From Saccharospirillum alexandrii_A (GTDB lineage: Bacteria; Pseudomonadota; Gammaproteobacteria; Pseudomonadales; Natronospirillaceae), in the NCBI RefSeq assembly GCF_043641555.1, contig NZ_JBHZRJ010000002.1, positions 186,001-250,000 on the forward strand: a stretch of 64,000 nt of DNA, in the 5' to 3' direction. Below the pieces are notes generated by a model, which was not told the origin of the DNA, did no database searches, and saw only the letters and a program-made list of their open reading frames with translations. A program made the translations under genes and the position numbers. This document shows, in pieces, positions 25,644-35,016 of the stretch. Position 1 is the stretch's first letter, and each line of letters begins with the position of its first letter.

Positions 25644-27986
25644 TTGACGCAAAAGAACGCTTCGGCACGCAAGGAACTCTCACGAGCGCGTGACGACCAC
25701 AGAGTTCTGGATGTAAAACAGCGCTTGCTGCACGAGGGCAGTTTACTGCTGTCTCTGGCGGTGGGCGTCTATCTGCTGATTGCTCTGGCCTCTCACCATC
25801 CGTCCGACCCGGGCTGGGCCTATTCCGGTGCGGGCGAGGGCGTCCGCAACATGGCGGGCACGGCTGGGGCCTACCTGTCGTCATTGCTGTTCAGCCTGGT
25901 CGGTGGTCTGGCCTATGGCTTGCCGGCCATTTTCCTGTTTAGAGCCTGGGCAACGTTTCGCGATCGCAAGGCCGGGCTGCACTGGAACCCGCTGTTGATC
26001 GCCATCCGCACACTGGGCTGGGCGCTCTTTGTCTGTGTCAGCAGTGCCCTGGCAACGGTGCATATTGCCAGCAATCAAACTGCAAGCGCCGGCGGCTGGC
26101 TGGGCATTGAGCTTTCAGAGTGGATATTCCCGATTTTGGGCATGACCGGTACGACCCTCTTGCTGGTCGTTCTGTGGTTCATCTCGCTGACGCTGGCCAT
26201 GAATGTCTCCTGGTTGCGGTTGATGGAGCGCATAGGCCGATTGCTGTTTTCAGGCGTCACTGCGTTGCGTGACAGCCTGCAGTCGCGCCGCCGCCGTAAG
26301 GCGGAAAAAGCCCAGGTCAGGCAGGTGGTTGAAACCCGTAAGGCCAATCTCGACATTCAGATCGAGAAACAGTCGAAGCGCAAGCCGCCTCAGATCAAGC
26401 CGTTGCAGCCCAAAGTCACTGAGCCCAGTGAACGCATGCAGAAAGAAAAGCAGCAACCGCTGTTTACCGGGGGCGACTCAAATACCCCGCTGCCGGCTCT
26501 GAGCCTGCTGACTTCTGGCGAGCACGACACCAATAATGGCTACAGCCAGGAAGCGCTGGAAGCCATGTCACGCATGCTGGAAATCAAACTCAAAGACTTC
26601 AATGTCGATGCCGAGGTGACCGAGGTAGCCCCCGGTCCGGTGATTACCCGGTTTGAGATTCAACCAGCCGCCGGCATCAAGGTATCGAAAATATCAAACC
26701 TGGCAAAAGACCTGGCGCGGTCGATGGCGCTGGTCAGTGTTCGGGTGGTAGAGATCATTCCCGGCAAAACGACTGTGGGTATCGAGATCCCCAATGAAAA
26801 ACGCGACATTGTGCGGCTGAGCGATGTTTTGCAGTCCAGCGCCTACGACAAAGCCAAATCAGCGCTGACGCTGGCCCTGGGCCATGACATCGGCGGTGCC
26901 CCGGTTGTAGCCGATCTGGGCAAAATGCCGCATTTGCTGGTCGCCGGTACCACCGGGTCCGGTAAGTCGGTCGGCGTGAACTCCATGCTGTGCAGCCTGC
27001 TGTTCAAGGCAACACCGGAGGAGGTCAGGTTAATTCTGGTCGACCCCAAGATGCTGGAATTGTCGGTTTATGAGGGCATTCCCCATTTGCTCACGCCGGT
27101 GATCACCGATATGAAAGACGCGGCCAATGGCCTGCGCTGGTGTGTTGCCGAGATGGAACGTCGCTACAAACTGATGTCGAAGGTTGGGGTGCGCAACATC
27201 GCCGGGTTCAACAAGAAGGTTGAAGATGCCCGGCGCGACGGTGAACCATTGCTCGACCCGCTCTATGAGCCCTTTGACACGCTTGATCCGCACGCACCAA
27301 CACCGGAACTGGAAACTCTGCCGTTTATTGTCGTGGTGGTCGATGAATTCGCCGACATGATGATGATTGTCGGTAAGAAGGTGGAAGAACTGATCGCCCG
27401 GCTGGCGCAAAAAGCCAGGGCGGCGGGTATTCACCTGATTCTCGCCACCCAGCGGCCCTCGGTGGACGTGATTACCGGTCTGATCAAGGCCAACATTCCC
27501 ACCCGCATAGCGTTTCAGGTGTCTTCCAAGATCGATTCCCGGACCATTCTGGACCAGGGCGGCGCCGAGCAGCTGCTGGGCCACGGCGATATGTTGTATC
27601 TGCCGCCGGGCACCGGTTTACCGGTTCGGGTGCACGGTGCCTTTGTCGACGACGATGAAGTTCACCGCGTGGTGGCCGAGTGGAAGAAGCGCGGTCAGCC
27701 CGACTACATCGAGGAAATTCTCTCCGGCGGCGAAGCTGATCTGCCGGGAGTTCCCTCACTGGACGATGGCGAGGACAACCCCGAAAGCGACCCGCTGTTT
27801 GATGAGGCAGTGGCCTTTGTAACCCAAAGCCGCAAAGCCTCGATTTCTTCAGTACAGCGTAAATTACGCATTGGCTACAACCGGGCCGCTCGTCTGGTTG
27901 ATACGATGGAGGCCGCCGGGATTGTCAGCTCGGCCGGCCACAATGGCAGCCGGGAAGTGCTGGCACCACCCCCGCCAGCGGGGTAA
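25644..27986 (+). CDS. ftsK: DNA translocase FtsK
   Basis: Septum-located DNA pump of 780 residues that clears chromosome dimers with XerCD. Four hydrophobic segments lie in residues 33-50, 76-100, 117-140 and 160-188. A linker of about 110 residues follows (1329-residue E. coli FtsK has a much longer one). The alpha/beta motor has Walker A AGTTGSGKSVG near residue 435 and VVVDEFADMMM. The gamma winged helix is at 715-775 (SSVQRKLRIGYNRAARLVD). The start is TTG at 25644, with AGGTAA seven bases before; no in-frame ATG serves. Confidence 0.95.
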   Translation: MTQKNASARKELSRARDDHRVLDVKQRLLHEGSLLLSLAVGVYLLIALASHHPSDPGWAYSGAGEGVRNMAGTAGAYLSSLLFSLVGGLAYGLPAIFLFRAWATFRDRKAGLHWNPLLIAIRTLGWALFVCVSSALATVHIASNQTASAGGWLGIELSEWIFPILGMTGTTLLLVVLWFISLTLAMNVSWLRLMERIGRLLFSGVTALRDSLQSRRRRKAEKAQVRQVVETRKANLDIQIEKQSKRKPPQIKPLQPKVTEPSERMQKEKQQPLFTGGDSNTPLPALSLLTSGEHDTNNGYSQEALEAMSRMLEIKLKDFNVDAEVTEVAPGPVITRFEIQPAAGIKVSKISNLAKDLARSMALVSVRVVEIIPGKTTVGIEIPNEKRDIVRLSDVLQSSAYDKAKSALTLALGHDIGGAPVVADLGKMPHLLVAGTTGSGKSVGVNSMLCSLLFKATPEEVRLILVDPKMLELSVYEGIPHLLTPVITDMKDAANGLRWCVAEMERRYKLMSKVGVRNIAGFNKKVEDARRDGEPLLDPLYEPFDTLDPHAPTPELETLPFIVVVVDEFADMMMIVGKKVEELIARLAQKARAAGIHLILATQRPSVDVITGLIKANIPTRIAFQVSSKIDSRTILDQGGAEQLLGHGDMLYLPPGTGLPVRVHGAFVDDDEVHRVVAEWKKRGQPDYIEEILSGGEADLPGVPSLDDGEDNPESDPLFDEAVAFVTQSRKASISSVQRKLRIGYNRAARLVDTMEAAGIVSSAGHNGSREVLAPPPPAG

Positions 27987-28037
27987 CTGGTTGATATTAA
28001 CCGCCTGTTCATAGCTAGTGGCTCAGGAGAGCGATTC

Positions 28038-28676
28038 ATGTTGACATTTTTTGCCCGGTCCGGCGTTGCGGTGCTGCTCAGTTGGGCAGCCATTACGCCC
28101 CAGGTTCACGCCGATGACGCCGCCCGACAGCGTCTGATCGATCTGCTGCAGTCGACGGAAACCCTGCAGGCAGAGTTTCGTCAGGAGACTTATGCCGATG
28201 GTGAGCTGCGCGGCGACCAGGCTCGGGGTATTATGAAGATTGCGCGCCCGCTCAAGTTTGTCTGGGAGGTATCTGCGCCCTACGAGCAATCCGTCATTTC
28301 CGATGGTGAGACACTCTGGGTTCATGACCCGGACCTGCTGCAGGCGACCTACCAGCCTGTTACCAATCAATTGCAGGAATCGCCGGCGATGATCCTCAGT
28401 CAGCCCGAATCCACGCTGAGAACCTCCTACGATGTCACAGAGGCGGCGAACGAGAGCCTGACGGCCTATCGCCTTTACCCTCTGGATGAAGACGCTGTCT
28501 TCGAGGACATGACGCTGCTGTTTGAAAACGGCCGCATCAGCGAACTTCGGCTCAGTGACAACCTGGGGCAGGACACCCGTATCACCTTCAGCAACGTTGA
28601 AACCAACCTGACGCTGGATGCCGCGGACTTTGAGTTTACCCCGCCTGAGGGCACCGACGTCTTCGAACAGATGTAA
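28038..28676 (+). CDS. lolA: Outer-membrane lipoprotein chaperone LolA
   Basis: Periplasmic carrier of 212 residues that takes lipoproteins from LolCDE to LolB. A signal peptide ends near QVHA-DD (residue 24). The mature part has TLQAEFRQETY and GIMKIARPLKFVWEV, typical LolA segments around the lipid-binding cavity. AGGAG is eight bases before ATG. It lies between ftsK and rarA, its usual place. Confidence 0.94.
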   Translation: MLTFFARSGVAVLLSWAAITPQVHADDAARQRLIDLLQSTETLQAEFRQETYADGELRGDQARGIMKIARPLKFVWEVSAPYEQSVISDGETLWVHDPDLLQATYQPVTNQLQESPAMILSQPESTLRTSYDVTEAANESLTAYRLYPLDEDAVFEDMTLLFENGRISELRLSDNLGQDTRITFSNVETNLTLDAADFEFTPPEGTDVFEQM

Positions 28677-28681
28677 CCCTC

Positions 28682-29995
28682 ATGGCCGACCTGTTCAGCG
28701 CAACCGAGTCCAACCCCTTCGCACCTCTGGCGGAGCGGATGCGACCCAAAACCCTGGCTGGCTACATCGGCCAGTCGCATATTCTGGGACAGGGGCAACC
28801 CCTGCTCAGGGCCATTGAGCAGGATCAACTGCATTCGATGATTTTCTGGGGCCCGCCCGGCGTTGGAAAAACCACCCTGGCGCGGTTGCTGGCGCATTCA
28901 ACGTCGTCGCGGTTCGAGGCGCTGTCGGCGGTTCAGTCTGGCGTTAAGGACATCAAAGCTGCTGCTGAACGGGCTCTGCAAGCCAAGGCCGAAGGGCGGC
29001 GTACCTTGCTGTTCGTCGATGAGGTGCATCGCTTCAACAAAGCCCAGCAGGATGCCTTTCTGCCTTACGTTGAAGACGGCACCTTCATTTTTGTGGGGGC
29101 AACCACCGAAAACCCCAGCTTTGAACTCAATGCCGCACTGCTGTCTCGCGCCCGGGTCTATCCGCTCAAGCCTGTCTCGCTGGACGACATGGCCGCCTTG
29201 CTTGACCAGGCCCGGGGGCAAGACAGCGCGGTCGCAAAGCTGGCAATTGATGGCGACGTTCAGCAGCGGCTGTTTGCCCTTGCCGATGGTGATGCCCGCC
29301 GTTTCTACAATTTGCTTGAGTTATCGGCGGATCTCTACGCCGATGAACCAGACGGTTTGACTCTAGAGCGTTTGTCGCAGTTAACCCAGGGCCAGACTCG
29401 CCGGTTCGACAAGGGCGGCGATGCGTTTTACGACCAGATCTCGGCCATGCACAAGAGTGTTCGCGGCTCTTCGCCGGATGGTGCGCTGTACTGGCTGTGC
29501 CGCATGCTCGACGGCGGCTGTGATCCGCTTTATATCGCGCGCCGACTGGTACGTATGGCCAGTGAAGACATCGGCAATGCCGACCCGCGCGCCCTGTCCC
29601 TGGCTATGGATGCCTGGCAGGTTCAGGAACGCCTGGGCAGCCCGGAGGGGGAGTTGAGTCTGGCTCAGGCCGTGGTCTATCTGGCGTGTGCACCCAAAAG
29701 CAACGCCGTCTACAAGGCGTTTAACGAGGTGATGGCCCGGGTTCAGTCCGATCAGAGCCATGAAGTACCGGTGCATTTGCGCAACGCGCCCACAGCGCTG
29801 ATGAAAGAGCTGGGCTACGGCCACGACTACCGCTACGCCCACGATGAACCCCATGCCTACGCCGCCGGCGAGCACTATCTGCCCGAAGCGCTGGTTGATC
29901 AGCGCTTTTATCAACCAGTGGATCGCGGGCTGGAGAAGAAAATTGCCGAGAAACTGGCCTTTTTGCGTGATCTGGATGAACAGCATCGGCAATAA
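28682..29995 (+). CDS. rarA: Replication-associated recombination protein A (MgsA/RarA)
   Basis: Clamp-loader-like AAA+ ATPase of 437 residues that acts at stalled replication forks. PLAERMRPKTLAGYIGQSHIL starts the AAA domain; Walker A GPPGVGKTTLA and Walker B LLFVDEVHRFNK follow. The C-terminal tetramerisation region has RGSSPDGALYWLCRML and RRLVRMASEDIGNADPRAL. It starts five bases after the lolA stop and is probably translationally linked. Confidence 0.95.
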   Translation: MADLFSATESNPFAPLAERMRPKTLAGYIGQSHILGQGQPLLRAIEQDQLHSMIFWGPPGVGKTTLARLLAHSTSSRFEALSAVQSGVKDIKAAAERALQAKAEGRRTLLFVDEVHRFNKAQQDAFLPYVEDGTFIFVGATTENPSFELNAALLSRARVYPLKPVSLDDMAALLDQARGQDSAVAKLAIDGDVQQRLFALADGDARRFYNLLELSADLYADEPDGLTLERLSQLTQGQTRRFDKGGDAFYDQISAMHKSVRGSSPDGALYWLCRMLDGGCDPLYIARRLVRMASEDIGNADPRALSLAMDAWQVQERLGSPEGELSLAQAVVYLACAPKSNAVYKAFNEVMARVQSDQSHEVPVHLRNAPTALMKELGYGHDYRYAHDEPHAYAAGEHYLPEALVDQRFYQPVDRGLEKKIAEKLAFLRDLDEQHRQ

Positions 29996-30031
29996 TGCGG
30001 GTACCGTGAGATCAGCAGGGAGTGTGAATGC

Positions 30032-30424
30032 ATGTCGATACCCTTAAGCCACTGGTTGGCCATCGCTCTGGGCGGCAGTCTGGGCGCCATGGGCAGATTC
30101 TGGGTGGTTACCTTCTTTAACCGTCTACACGGTAGCCATTTCCCGCTAGGTACCTTCACCGTTAATGCGGTTGGCAGCTTTGTGATGGGGCTGGTCTTTG
30201 TGGTGCTGATGCTGCGCTTCACCGGAACCGATACACTCTGGCACCGGTTGCTGCTGGTCGGCATTCTCGGGGCCTTTACCACCTTTTCCAGTTTTGCTCT
30301 TGAGAATCTGGTGTTGCTGCAACAGCAGCAGTACTGGATGGCACTCGGTTATACCTTCGCCAGTATCCTAACCTGCCTGGCCGCCGCAGCGCTGGGCTTT
30401 GGGGTGGGTAAGCTGGTATTCTAG
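30032..30424 (+). CDS. crcB: Fluoride ion channel CrcB/Fluc
   Basis: Small inner-membrane protein of 130 residues with four hydrophobic helices. It forms a dual-topology dimer that lets fluoride leave the cell. GGSLGAMGRFW, GTFTVNAVGSFVMG and GAFTTFSSFALE are the conserved pore segments (Asn and the Phe box). GGGAG lies before the ATG. No fluoride riboswitch is visible in the 36 bases before it; it is likely expressed with rarA and serS. Confidence 0.93.
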   Translation: MSIPLSHWLAIALGGSLGAMGRFWVVTFFNRLHGSHFPLGTFTVNAVGSFVMGLVFVVLMLRFTGTDTLWHRLLLVGILGAFTTFSSFALENLVLLQQQQYWMALGYTFASILTCLAAAALGFGVGKLVF

Positions 30425-30509
30425 GCGCCCGCCGAACGGGAATCAGAACATGCGTATCCCAATGGCGATCTACTAACTCCCAATCGACTCTAACAGGACA
30501 GAAACGCCC

Positions 30510-31799
30510 ATGCTGGACATAAAACGGCTGAGACAGGACATCACCACGCTTGCTGATCAACTTCGGGTGAAACACTACGAACTCGATGTGTCGGCTTTCG
30601 AGTCCCTGGAGTCGAGCCGCAAGTCCGTTCAGGTCGAGACCGAGCAGCTGCAGGCGGAGCGCAAGAAGGCGTCAAAGCAGATCGGGCAGCTGGTCGGGCA
30701 GGGCATGTCGGTCGACGAGGCCAAGGCTCAGGTACAGAAGACACTGGATACCATTGCCGAGCAACTGGGTGCTAAAGAGGCAGATCTGAAGCAGATTCAG
30801 GCACAACTGGACGACCTGCTACTGGGCATGCCCAATGTGCCGGATGCTGCCGTGCCCGAGGGGAAGAGCGAAGACGACAATGAAGAAGTGTCGCGCTGGG
30901 GCACGCCGCCTGAATTCGATTTTGAGGTAAAAGACCACGTCGACCTTGGCGCCGTCTCAGGTGGTCTGGATTTCGAGCGCGCGGCCAAGCTGACCGGCAG
31001 CCGTTTTTCGGTGATGAGCGGCGGCATTGCACGGCTGCACCGGGCTCTGGCTCAGTTCATGCTCGACACCCACGTTCAGGAGCACGGCTATCTGGAAACT
31101 CAGGTGCCCTTCATTGTGAACCAGGAGTCTTTGCTGGGAACCGGCCAATTGCCGAAGTTCGAAGAAGATCTCTTTAAGTTGAATACCGATCATGCCAGCA
31201 ATTATTATCTTATTCCGACCTCGGAAGTGCCGCTGACCAATCTGGTGCGCGATGAGATCCTCAGCGAAGCTGAACTGCCGCTCAAATTTGCGTCTCACAC
31301 TTCCTGCTTTCGCTCAGAGGCAGGCAGCTACGGGCGAGACATCCGTGGCATGATTCGTCAGCATCAGTTCGAGAAAGTCGAGCTGGTACACATCGTGCGC
31401 CCTGAAGAATCGATGGACGCCCTGGAAACGCTCGTAGGCCATGCAGAGAGCATTCTGCAGCGTCTGGAGTTGCCTTACCGGAAAGTTCTACTGTGCGGTG
31501 GTGACCTGGGCTTCGGCGCCGCCAAAACCTACGATCTGGAAGTCTGGCTGCCCGCCCAGCAGGCCTATCGGGAAATCTCCTCATGCTCGAACATGACTGA
31601 TTTCCAGGCCCGCCGCATGCAGGCCCGCTACCGCAACCCGGAAACTAACAAAACCGAGCTGGTACACACCCTCAACGGTTCGGGCCTGGCAGTCGGCCGG
31701 ACTCTGGTCGCGGTATTGGAGAACTACCAGACGGCAGAAGGGCGTATTCGGGTGCCAGAGGCTCTGAAACCCTATATGGCTGGGCTTGAGTTAATCTGA
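30510..31799 (+). CDS. serS: Seryl-tRNA synthetase
   Basis: Class II synthetase of 429 residues. The N-terminal coiled-coil arm (residues 25-100, rich in Lys/Glu/Gln heptads) contacts the tRNA long arm. Motif 2 (CFRSEAGSYGRDIRGMIRQHQFEKVE) is cut here to FRSEAGSYGRDIRG for reference, and motif 3 is GSGLAVGRTLVA. Length is normal. Last gene of the ftsK-lolA-rarA-crcB-serS run; a long inverted-repeat element follows. Confidence 0.97.
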   Translation: MLDIKRLRQDITTLADQLRVKHYELDVSAFESLESSRKSVQVETEQLQAERKKASKQIGQLVGQGMSVDEAKAQVQKTLDTIAEQLGAKEADLKQIQAQLDDLLLGMPNVPDAAVPEGKSEDDNEEVSRWGTPPEFDFEVKDHVDLGAVSGGLDFERAAKLTGSRFSVMSGGIARLHRALAQFMLDTHVQEHGYLETQVPFIVNQESLLGTGQLPKFEEDLFKLNTDHASNYYLIPTSEVPLTNLVRDEILSEAELPLKFASHTSCFRSEAGSYGRDIRGMIRQHQFEKVELVHIVRPEESMDALETLVGHAESILQRLELPYRKVLLCGGDLGFGAAKTYDLEVWLPAQQAYREISSCSNMTDFQARRMQARYRNPETNKTELVHTLNGSGLAVGRTLVAVLENYQTAEGRIRVPEALKPYMAGLELI

Positions 31800-32151
31800 T
31801 TAGATGGTTCTGTGGCACCCTGGCGTTGAGGTTGCTCTCGGCTCGGTGGCTGAATAATCGTGCCAGCCACCGGGTAGACCCATCTGGGGTCGGGCGGAGT
31901 GCCGCCCACTTAACCCGTCCATGGGGCCTAGACCGCAGCATCCCTGCTGCGGACTCCCCCAGATGGGTCTACCCGGTGGCCAGCACTTGGTTTTGTACCT
32001 CGTTTTACTTAAATCGAACAATATCCGGGTTTTTCTCGGTACTAATTGACTGACCCAACGGCGGGTCTAACACCGGCATCAAAAAGCCAGTGCCCGCCGT
32101 GTCGGGCCCGGTGAAAGCTATGAGTGTCGGGTTCTTATTCTAGGAGTGGTC
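31800..32151. other. 352-base gap between serS and cysG
   Basis: Holds the branched inverted-repeat element at 31866-31980. The rest (31981-32140) is lower in GC and probably carries the cysG promoter. I see no gene. Confidence 0.65.
31866..31980. repeat. Branched inverted-repeat element between serS and cysG
   Basis: Perfect 24-base arms at 31866-31889 and 31957-31980 (GCCACCGGGTAGACCC... and its exact complement) enclose 67 bases. Inside are two more perfect hairpins: GGGCGG AGTG CCGCCC (31892-31907) and CCGCAGCA TCCC TGCTGCGG (31933-31952). The whole 115-base unit can fold as a stem with two side arms, on either strand. It contains no credible gene. It could be a mobile intergenic repeat, a strong terminator or an RNA. 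Confidence 0.75.
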
Positions 32152-33543
32152 ATGCAATATTTTCCGTTGTTCCATAAGTTATCCGATAAGACCATTCTGG
32201 TGGTTGGCGGTGGGGATATTGCGGCGCGCAAGATTCACCTGCTACAGCGATCCGGGTGTCGAATTCAGGTGGTGGCTCCTTCAATTCTCCCGGTAATTGC
32301 CAACAACCCAAATTGCCACTGCGAATGGCGGGTTTTTGACCCGGCAGACATCGATGGTAAGGCGCTGGTCGTCAGTGCCACGGATATCGAGTCAGTGAAC
32401 CAGCGTGTCTCTGCGGAGTCGCGCGCGCGCGGTGTGCTGGTCAACGTGGTCGATTCCCCTGAGCTGTGCGATGTCATTTTCCCTTCTCTGGTCGATCGCG
32501 ACCCGCTGATCATTGCCATTACTTCCAGTGGCCAGGCACCGGTGTTGGCACGCTCGGTGCGGGCGAAACTGGAGAGTACGATTCCAGCAAGTTATGGCCA
32601 CCTGGCACAATTGGCATCTCGCTTTCGCAATGCCGTTAAGAAACGCTTTACCAGCCTCGATGACCGGCGTTACTTCTGGGAGAAGGTGCTGGGTGGCACG
32701 GTGGCCGAGCATGTTTATGCCGGTCGGATGGAGCAGGCTGAGCATCAGCTAAAGGCGATGATTGATGCCCCTGGTGATGAGCAGCATGGCGAAGTCTACC
32801 TGGTTGGGGCCGGGCCTGGTGATCCGGACCTGCTGACCTTCAAGGCGCTGCGGCTGATGCAGCAGGCCGATGTGGTGCTCTATGACCGACTGGTCTCGGA
32901 CGCCATTATGGACCTCGTGCGACGGGATGCAGAACGACTTTATGTGGGCAAGCAGCGGTCCGAGCATGCGGTACCGCAACAGGATATCAATCAGCGTTTG
33001 GTGGATCTTGCCCGTGAGGGCAAGAAAGTTCTGCGACTGAAAGGCGGTGACCCCTTTATCTTTGGCCGGGGTGGTGAAGAGATCGACTTGCTGGCCGAGC
33101 ATGGAATTCCGTTTCAGGTGGTTCCGGGTATTACCGCGGCTTCAGGCTGCTCAACCTATACTGGCATTCCGTTGACTCACCGAGACTATGCCCAGTCGGT
33201 GCGTTTTGTCACCGGACACTTAAAGGATGGCAGTCTGAATTTGCCCTGGAGTGAGCTGGCAAGCCCCCAACAGACCGTGGTGTTTTACATGGGGTTGATG
33301 GGGCTGGAGAAGATCTGCAACAAGCTGATTCAGCACGGTCGCTCGGCTGACACTCCGATCGCGCTGGTACAGAAGGGCACGACGCCGGAACAGCGGCTCT
33401 GGGTCGGTACCCTGGCCACTTTGCCGGATCTGGTGCGTGAAGACCCGCCTCAGGCGCCTACGCTGATCATTGTGGGCGAGGTGGTGTCGTTGCACGAGCG
33501 TCTGAATTGGGTGGGCTCTACGGTGACCGTCAATCAGGCATGA
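32152..33543 (+). CDS. cysG: Siroheme synthase (multifunctional)
   Basis: Protein of 463 residues that makes siroheme from uroporphyrinogen III for sulfite and nitrite reductases. Residues 1-210 are the NAD-dependent dehydrogenase/ferrochelatase part (VVGGGDIAARKI, SSGQAPVLARSVR). Residues 215-460 are the SAM uroporphyrinogen methyltransferase (LVGAGPGDPDLLTFKAL, LKGGDPFIFGRGGEE). I use ATG 32152 with TAGGAG five bases upstream; the GTG at 32146 lies in that site. It stands alone, with a 350-base leader region. Confidence 0.95.
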   Translation: MQYFPLFHKLSDKTILVVGGGDIAARKIHLLQRSGCRIQVVAPSILPVIANNPNCHCEWRVFDPADIDGKALVVSATDIESVNQRVSAESRARGVLVNVVDSPELCDVIFPSLVDRDPLIIAITSSGQAPVLARSVRAKLESTIPASYGHLAQLASRFRNAVKKRFTSLDDRRYFWEKVLGGTVAEHVYAGRMEQAEHQLKAMIDAPGDEQHGEVYLVGAGPGDPDLLTFKALRLMQQADVVLYDRLVSDAIMDLVRRDAERLYVGKQRSEHAVPQQDINQRLVDLAREGKKVLRLKGGDPFIFGRGGEEIDLLAEHGIPFQVVPGITAASGCSTYTGIPLTHRDYAQSVRFVTGHLKDGSLNLPWSELASPQQTVVFYMGLMGLEKICNKLIQHGRSADTPIALVQKGTTPEQRLWVGTLATLPDLVREDPPQAPTLIIVGEVVSLHERLNWVGSTVTVNQA

Positions 33544-33556
33544 TGGCTGATCGGTC

Positions 33557-33583
33557 ATGCCCGCCAGTTTGACTGGCAGGCAT
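33557..33583 (+). terminator. Hairpin after cysG
   Basis: ATGCC-x-GCCAGT pairs with ACTGGC-x-GGCAT (one C/A mismatch), 13 bases after the cysG stop, without a T run. It may serve as 3' end structure for cysG. Confidence 0.4.
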
Positions 33584-33626
33584 CGTGGTCGCCACAGCTG
33601 ATTTCAGGGTTCTGGAGCCGATCTGA

Positions 33627-33842
33627 TCAGTGCGACAGGAAGACTGCAGCAGAGACCGAAGCGATGCCGCTGATCAGCGGGGCCAGGCCGTAGCCGGCAG
33701 ACGATACCGGTAGCAAACCCAGAATGGCCGCGCCCAGTACGGCAATGGCAGCCGACACCAGTGTAATGCCTATGAAGAAGACGGCACCCATCAGTACTTT
33801 CAGTTGTTGGGCGTTTAAATGCAGGGGTAGGGGTTCGGTCAT
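33627..33842 (-). CDS. Small two-helix membrane protein
   Basis: Predicted protein of 71 residues. After a polar N-terminus (MTEPLPLHLNAQQLKVLMG) come two hydrophobic segments of about 20 residues, at roughly 18-42 and 48-69, the second ending AAVFLSH. GGAGG stands eight bases before the ATG, which supports translation. I do not recognise a family. It lies between cysG and the trpD2 gene, and converges with cysG. Confidence 0.6.
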   Translation of the reverse strand: MTEPLPLHLNAQQLKVLMGAVFFIGITLVSAAIAVLGAAILGLLPVSSAGYGLAPLISGIASVSAAVFLSH

Positions 33843-33927
33843 AACTACAGCCTCCGAGCGTCGCTTTGAATCACAGTCTTGGGTACTGCGCTCACTTTTG
33901 GTGCGATATCGGCGGTTTTTTAAGGTA

Positions 33928-33950
33928 ATAACCCCCGATACAGGGGTTAT
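33928..33950. other. Hairpin downstream of the ybiB-like gene
   Basis: ATAACCCC pairs with GGGGTTAT over a seven-base loop, about 60 bases after the end of the minus-strand gene at 34008. There is no strong T run, so it is a weak terminator candidate. Confidence 0.35.
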
Positions 33951-34007
33951 CTCAAGATACGTGCCACTTTTATCACTCTGCTAACAGGCTTAAGGCGACT
34001 TTGATGG

Positions 34008-34988
34008 TTAGAGAGTGACCGACCGTTGCTGCCAGAGTCTTTCCGCTTTCTCGCGGGCCTCCCGGAGTGAGACTTCATCAGCAACCATCAGTACCAGGGC
34101 CATGGTGTCCTGAATGGCGGCCAGGCTGTAATCCGACTCAGCCTCGCCCGCCCAGGTTGACTGCAACAGCGCCATTGAGGGCTCGTCCGGGCGCACCGCC
34201 CGTTTTGGCAGTCGCCTGGGTACCTCTATTTGCTTCGGATGCTGCGGGCAATGAACCAGCACGGTTGTATCCGAATCCGGTCTGACTTCAAATTCGCCAC
34301 AGTCACCTTTGAGAACAACGTTATGGGAATCACCCAGTAAGCCTGCGGTGTCGTGGTGCAGGGCTTTATAGCTGGGGTGAAACATGCCTTGCACCGTAAC
34401 CCGTGCGCCGGTCGGGTTCATGTTGCGAACCAGGGTATTGACCGGTGAGCGTAACCCCAGTTCCCGTTTCATATCGATGATGTGCGACAGAGTAGGGGCA
34501 AAGCTGACCAGCGGACAGTAGACCATAGCGTGGTCCCGGCTCAGTCTGGCCGCTTCCTGCCACGAGGCTGCAACGGGAATGCCCAGCGCGTCGCACACCT
34601 GGCGGGCATACTGGCGCCCGGCCGTATGTTCACCACCGCCGTGCATGAAAACCGTATAGCCGCCCTGCGCCAGCGCTTTGGCCGCTAACACATACCAGGA
34701 AGGTTGGCGGCGTTTTCCAGCGTAGGCTGGCCAGTCGATCCGCATGGGTTGGCCGGCCCATTGCTCGAGTTCATCGCGTACCGCCTGAGCCATGCCGGCC
34801 AGCTCTTCCGACGTTTCTTCCTTAACGCGCATCAGCATCAACAGGGCACCCAACTGCGCCTGGGTTTCACGCTGATGCCAGATCTCCTGCATGGCAAAGT
34901 GGGCTTCTTCACGGCTCAGCGATCGGCTGCCGTTCTTACCCCGGCCCAGGGCCCGGATCAGGTCGGCAAACTTCAGGGTATCTGTCAT
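34008..34988 (-). CDS. ybiB: YbiB/TrpD2-like protein (phosphoribosyltransferase fold)
   Basis: Protein of 326 residues with the fold of anthranilate phosphoribosyltransferase: the helical N-terminus (FADLIRALGRGKNGSRSLSREEAHFAM) and the central MHGGGEHTAGRQYARQVCDALGIP are shared with TrpD2/YbiB. E. coli YbiB binds nucleic acid and has no proven transferase activity. The usual PRPP-binding motif of true TrpD is not clear here. It lies 28 bases after tusE on the same strand. Confidence 0.85.
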   Translation of the reverse strand: MTDTLKFADLIRALGRGKNGSRSLSREEAHFAMQEIWHQRETQAQLGALLMLMRVKEETSEELAGMAQAVRDELEQWAGQPMRIDWPAYAGKRRQPSWYVLAAKALAQGGYTVFMHGGGEHTAGRQYARQVCDALGIPVAASWQEAARLSRDHAMVYCPLVSFAPTLSHIIDMKRELGLRSPVNTLVRNMNPTGARVTVQGMFHPSYKALHHDTAGLLGDSHNVVLKGDCGEFEVRPDSDTTVLVHCPQHPKQIEVPRRLPKRAVRPDEPSMALLQSTWAGEAESDYSLAAIQDTMALVLMVADEVSLREAREKAERLWQQRSVTL

Positions 34989-35016
34989 GGTTTATCCAGC
35001 GGTGGCAATAAATGGA

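Noticed and set aside
29996..30031. Fluoride riboswitch before crcB
   Set aside because: Only 36 bases lie between rarA and crcB, too short for the aptamer.
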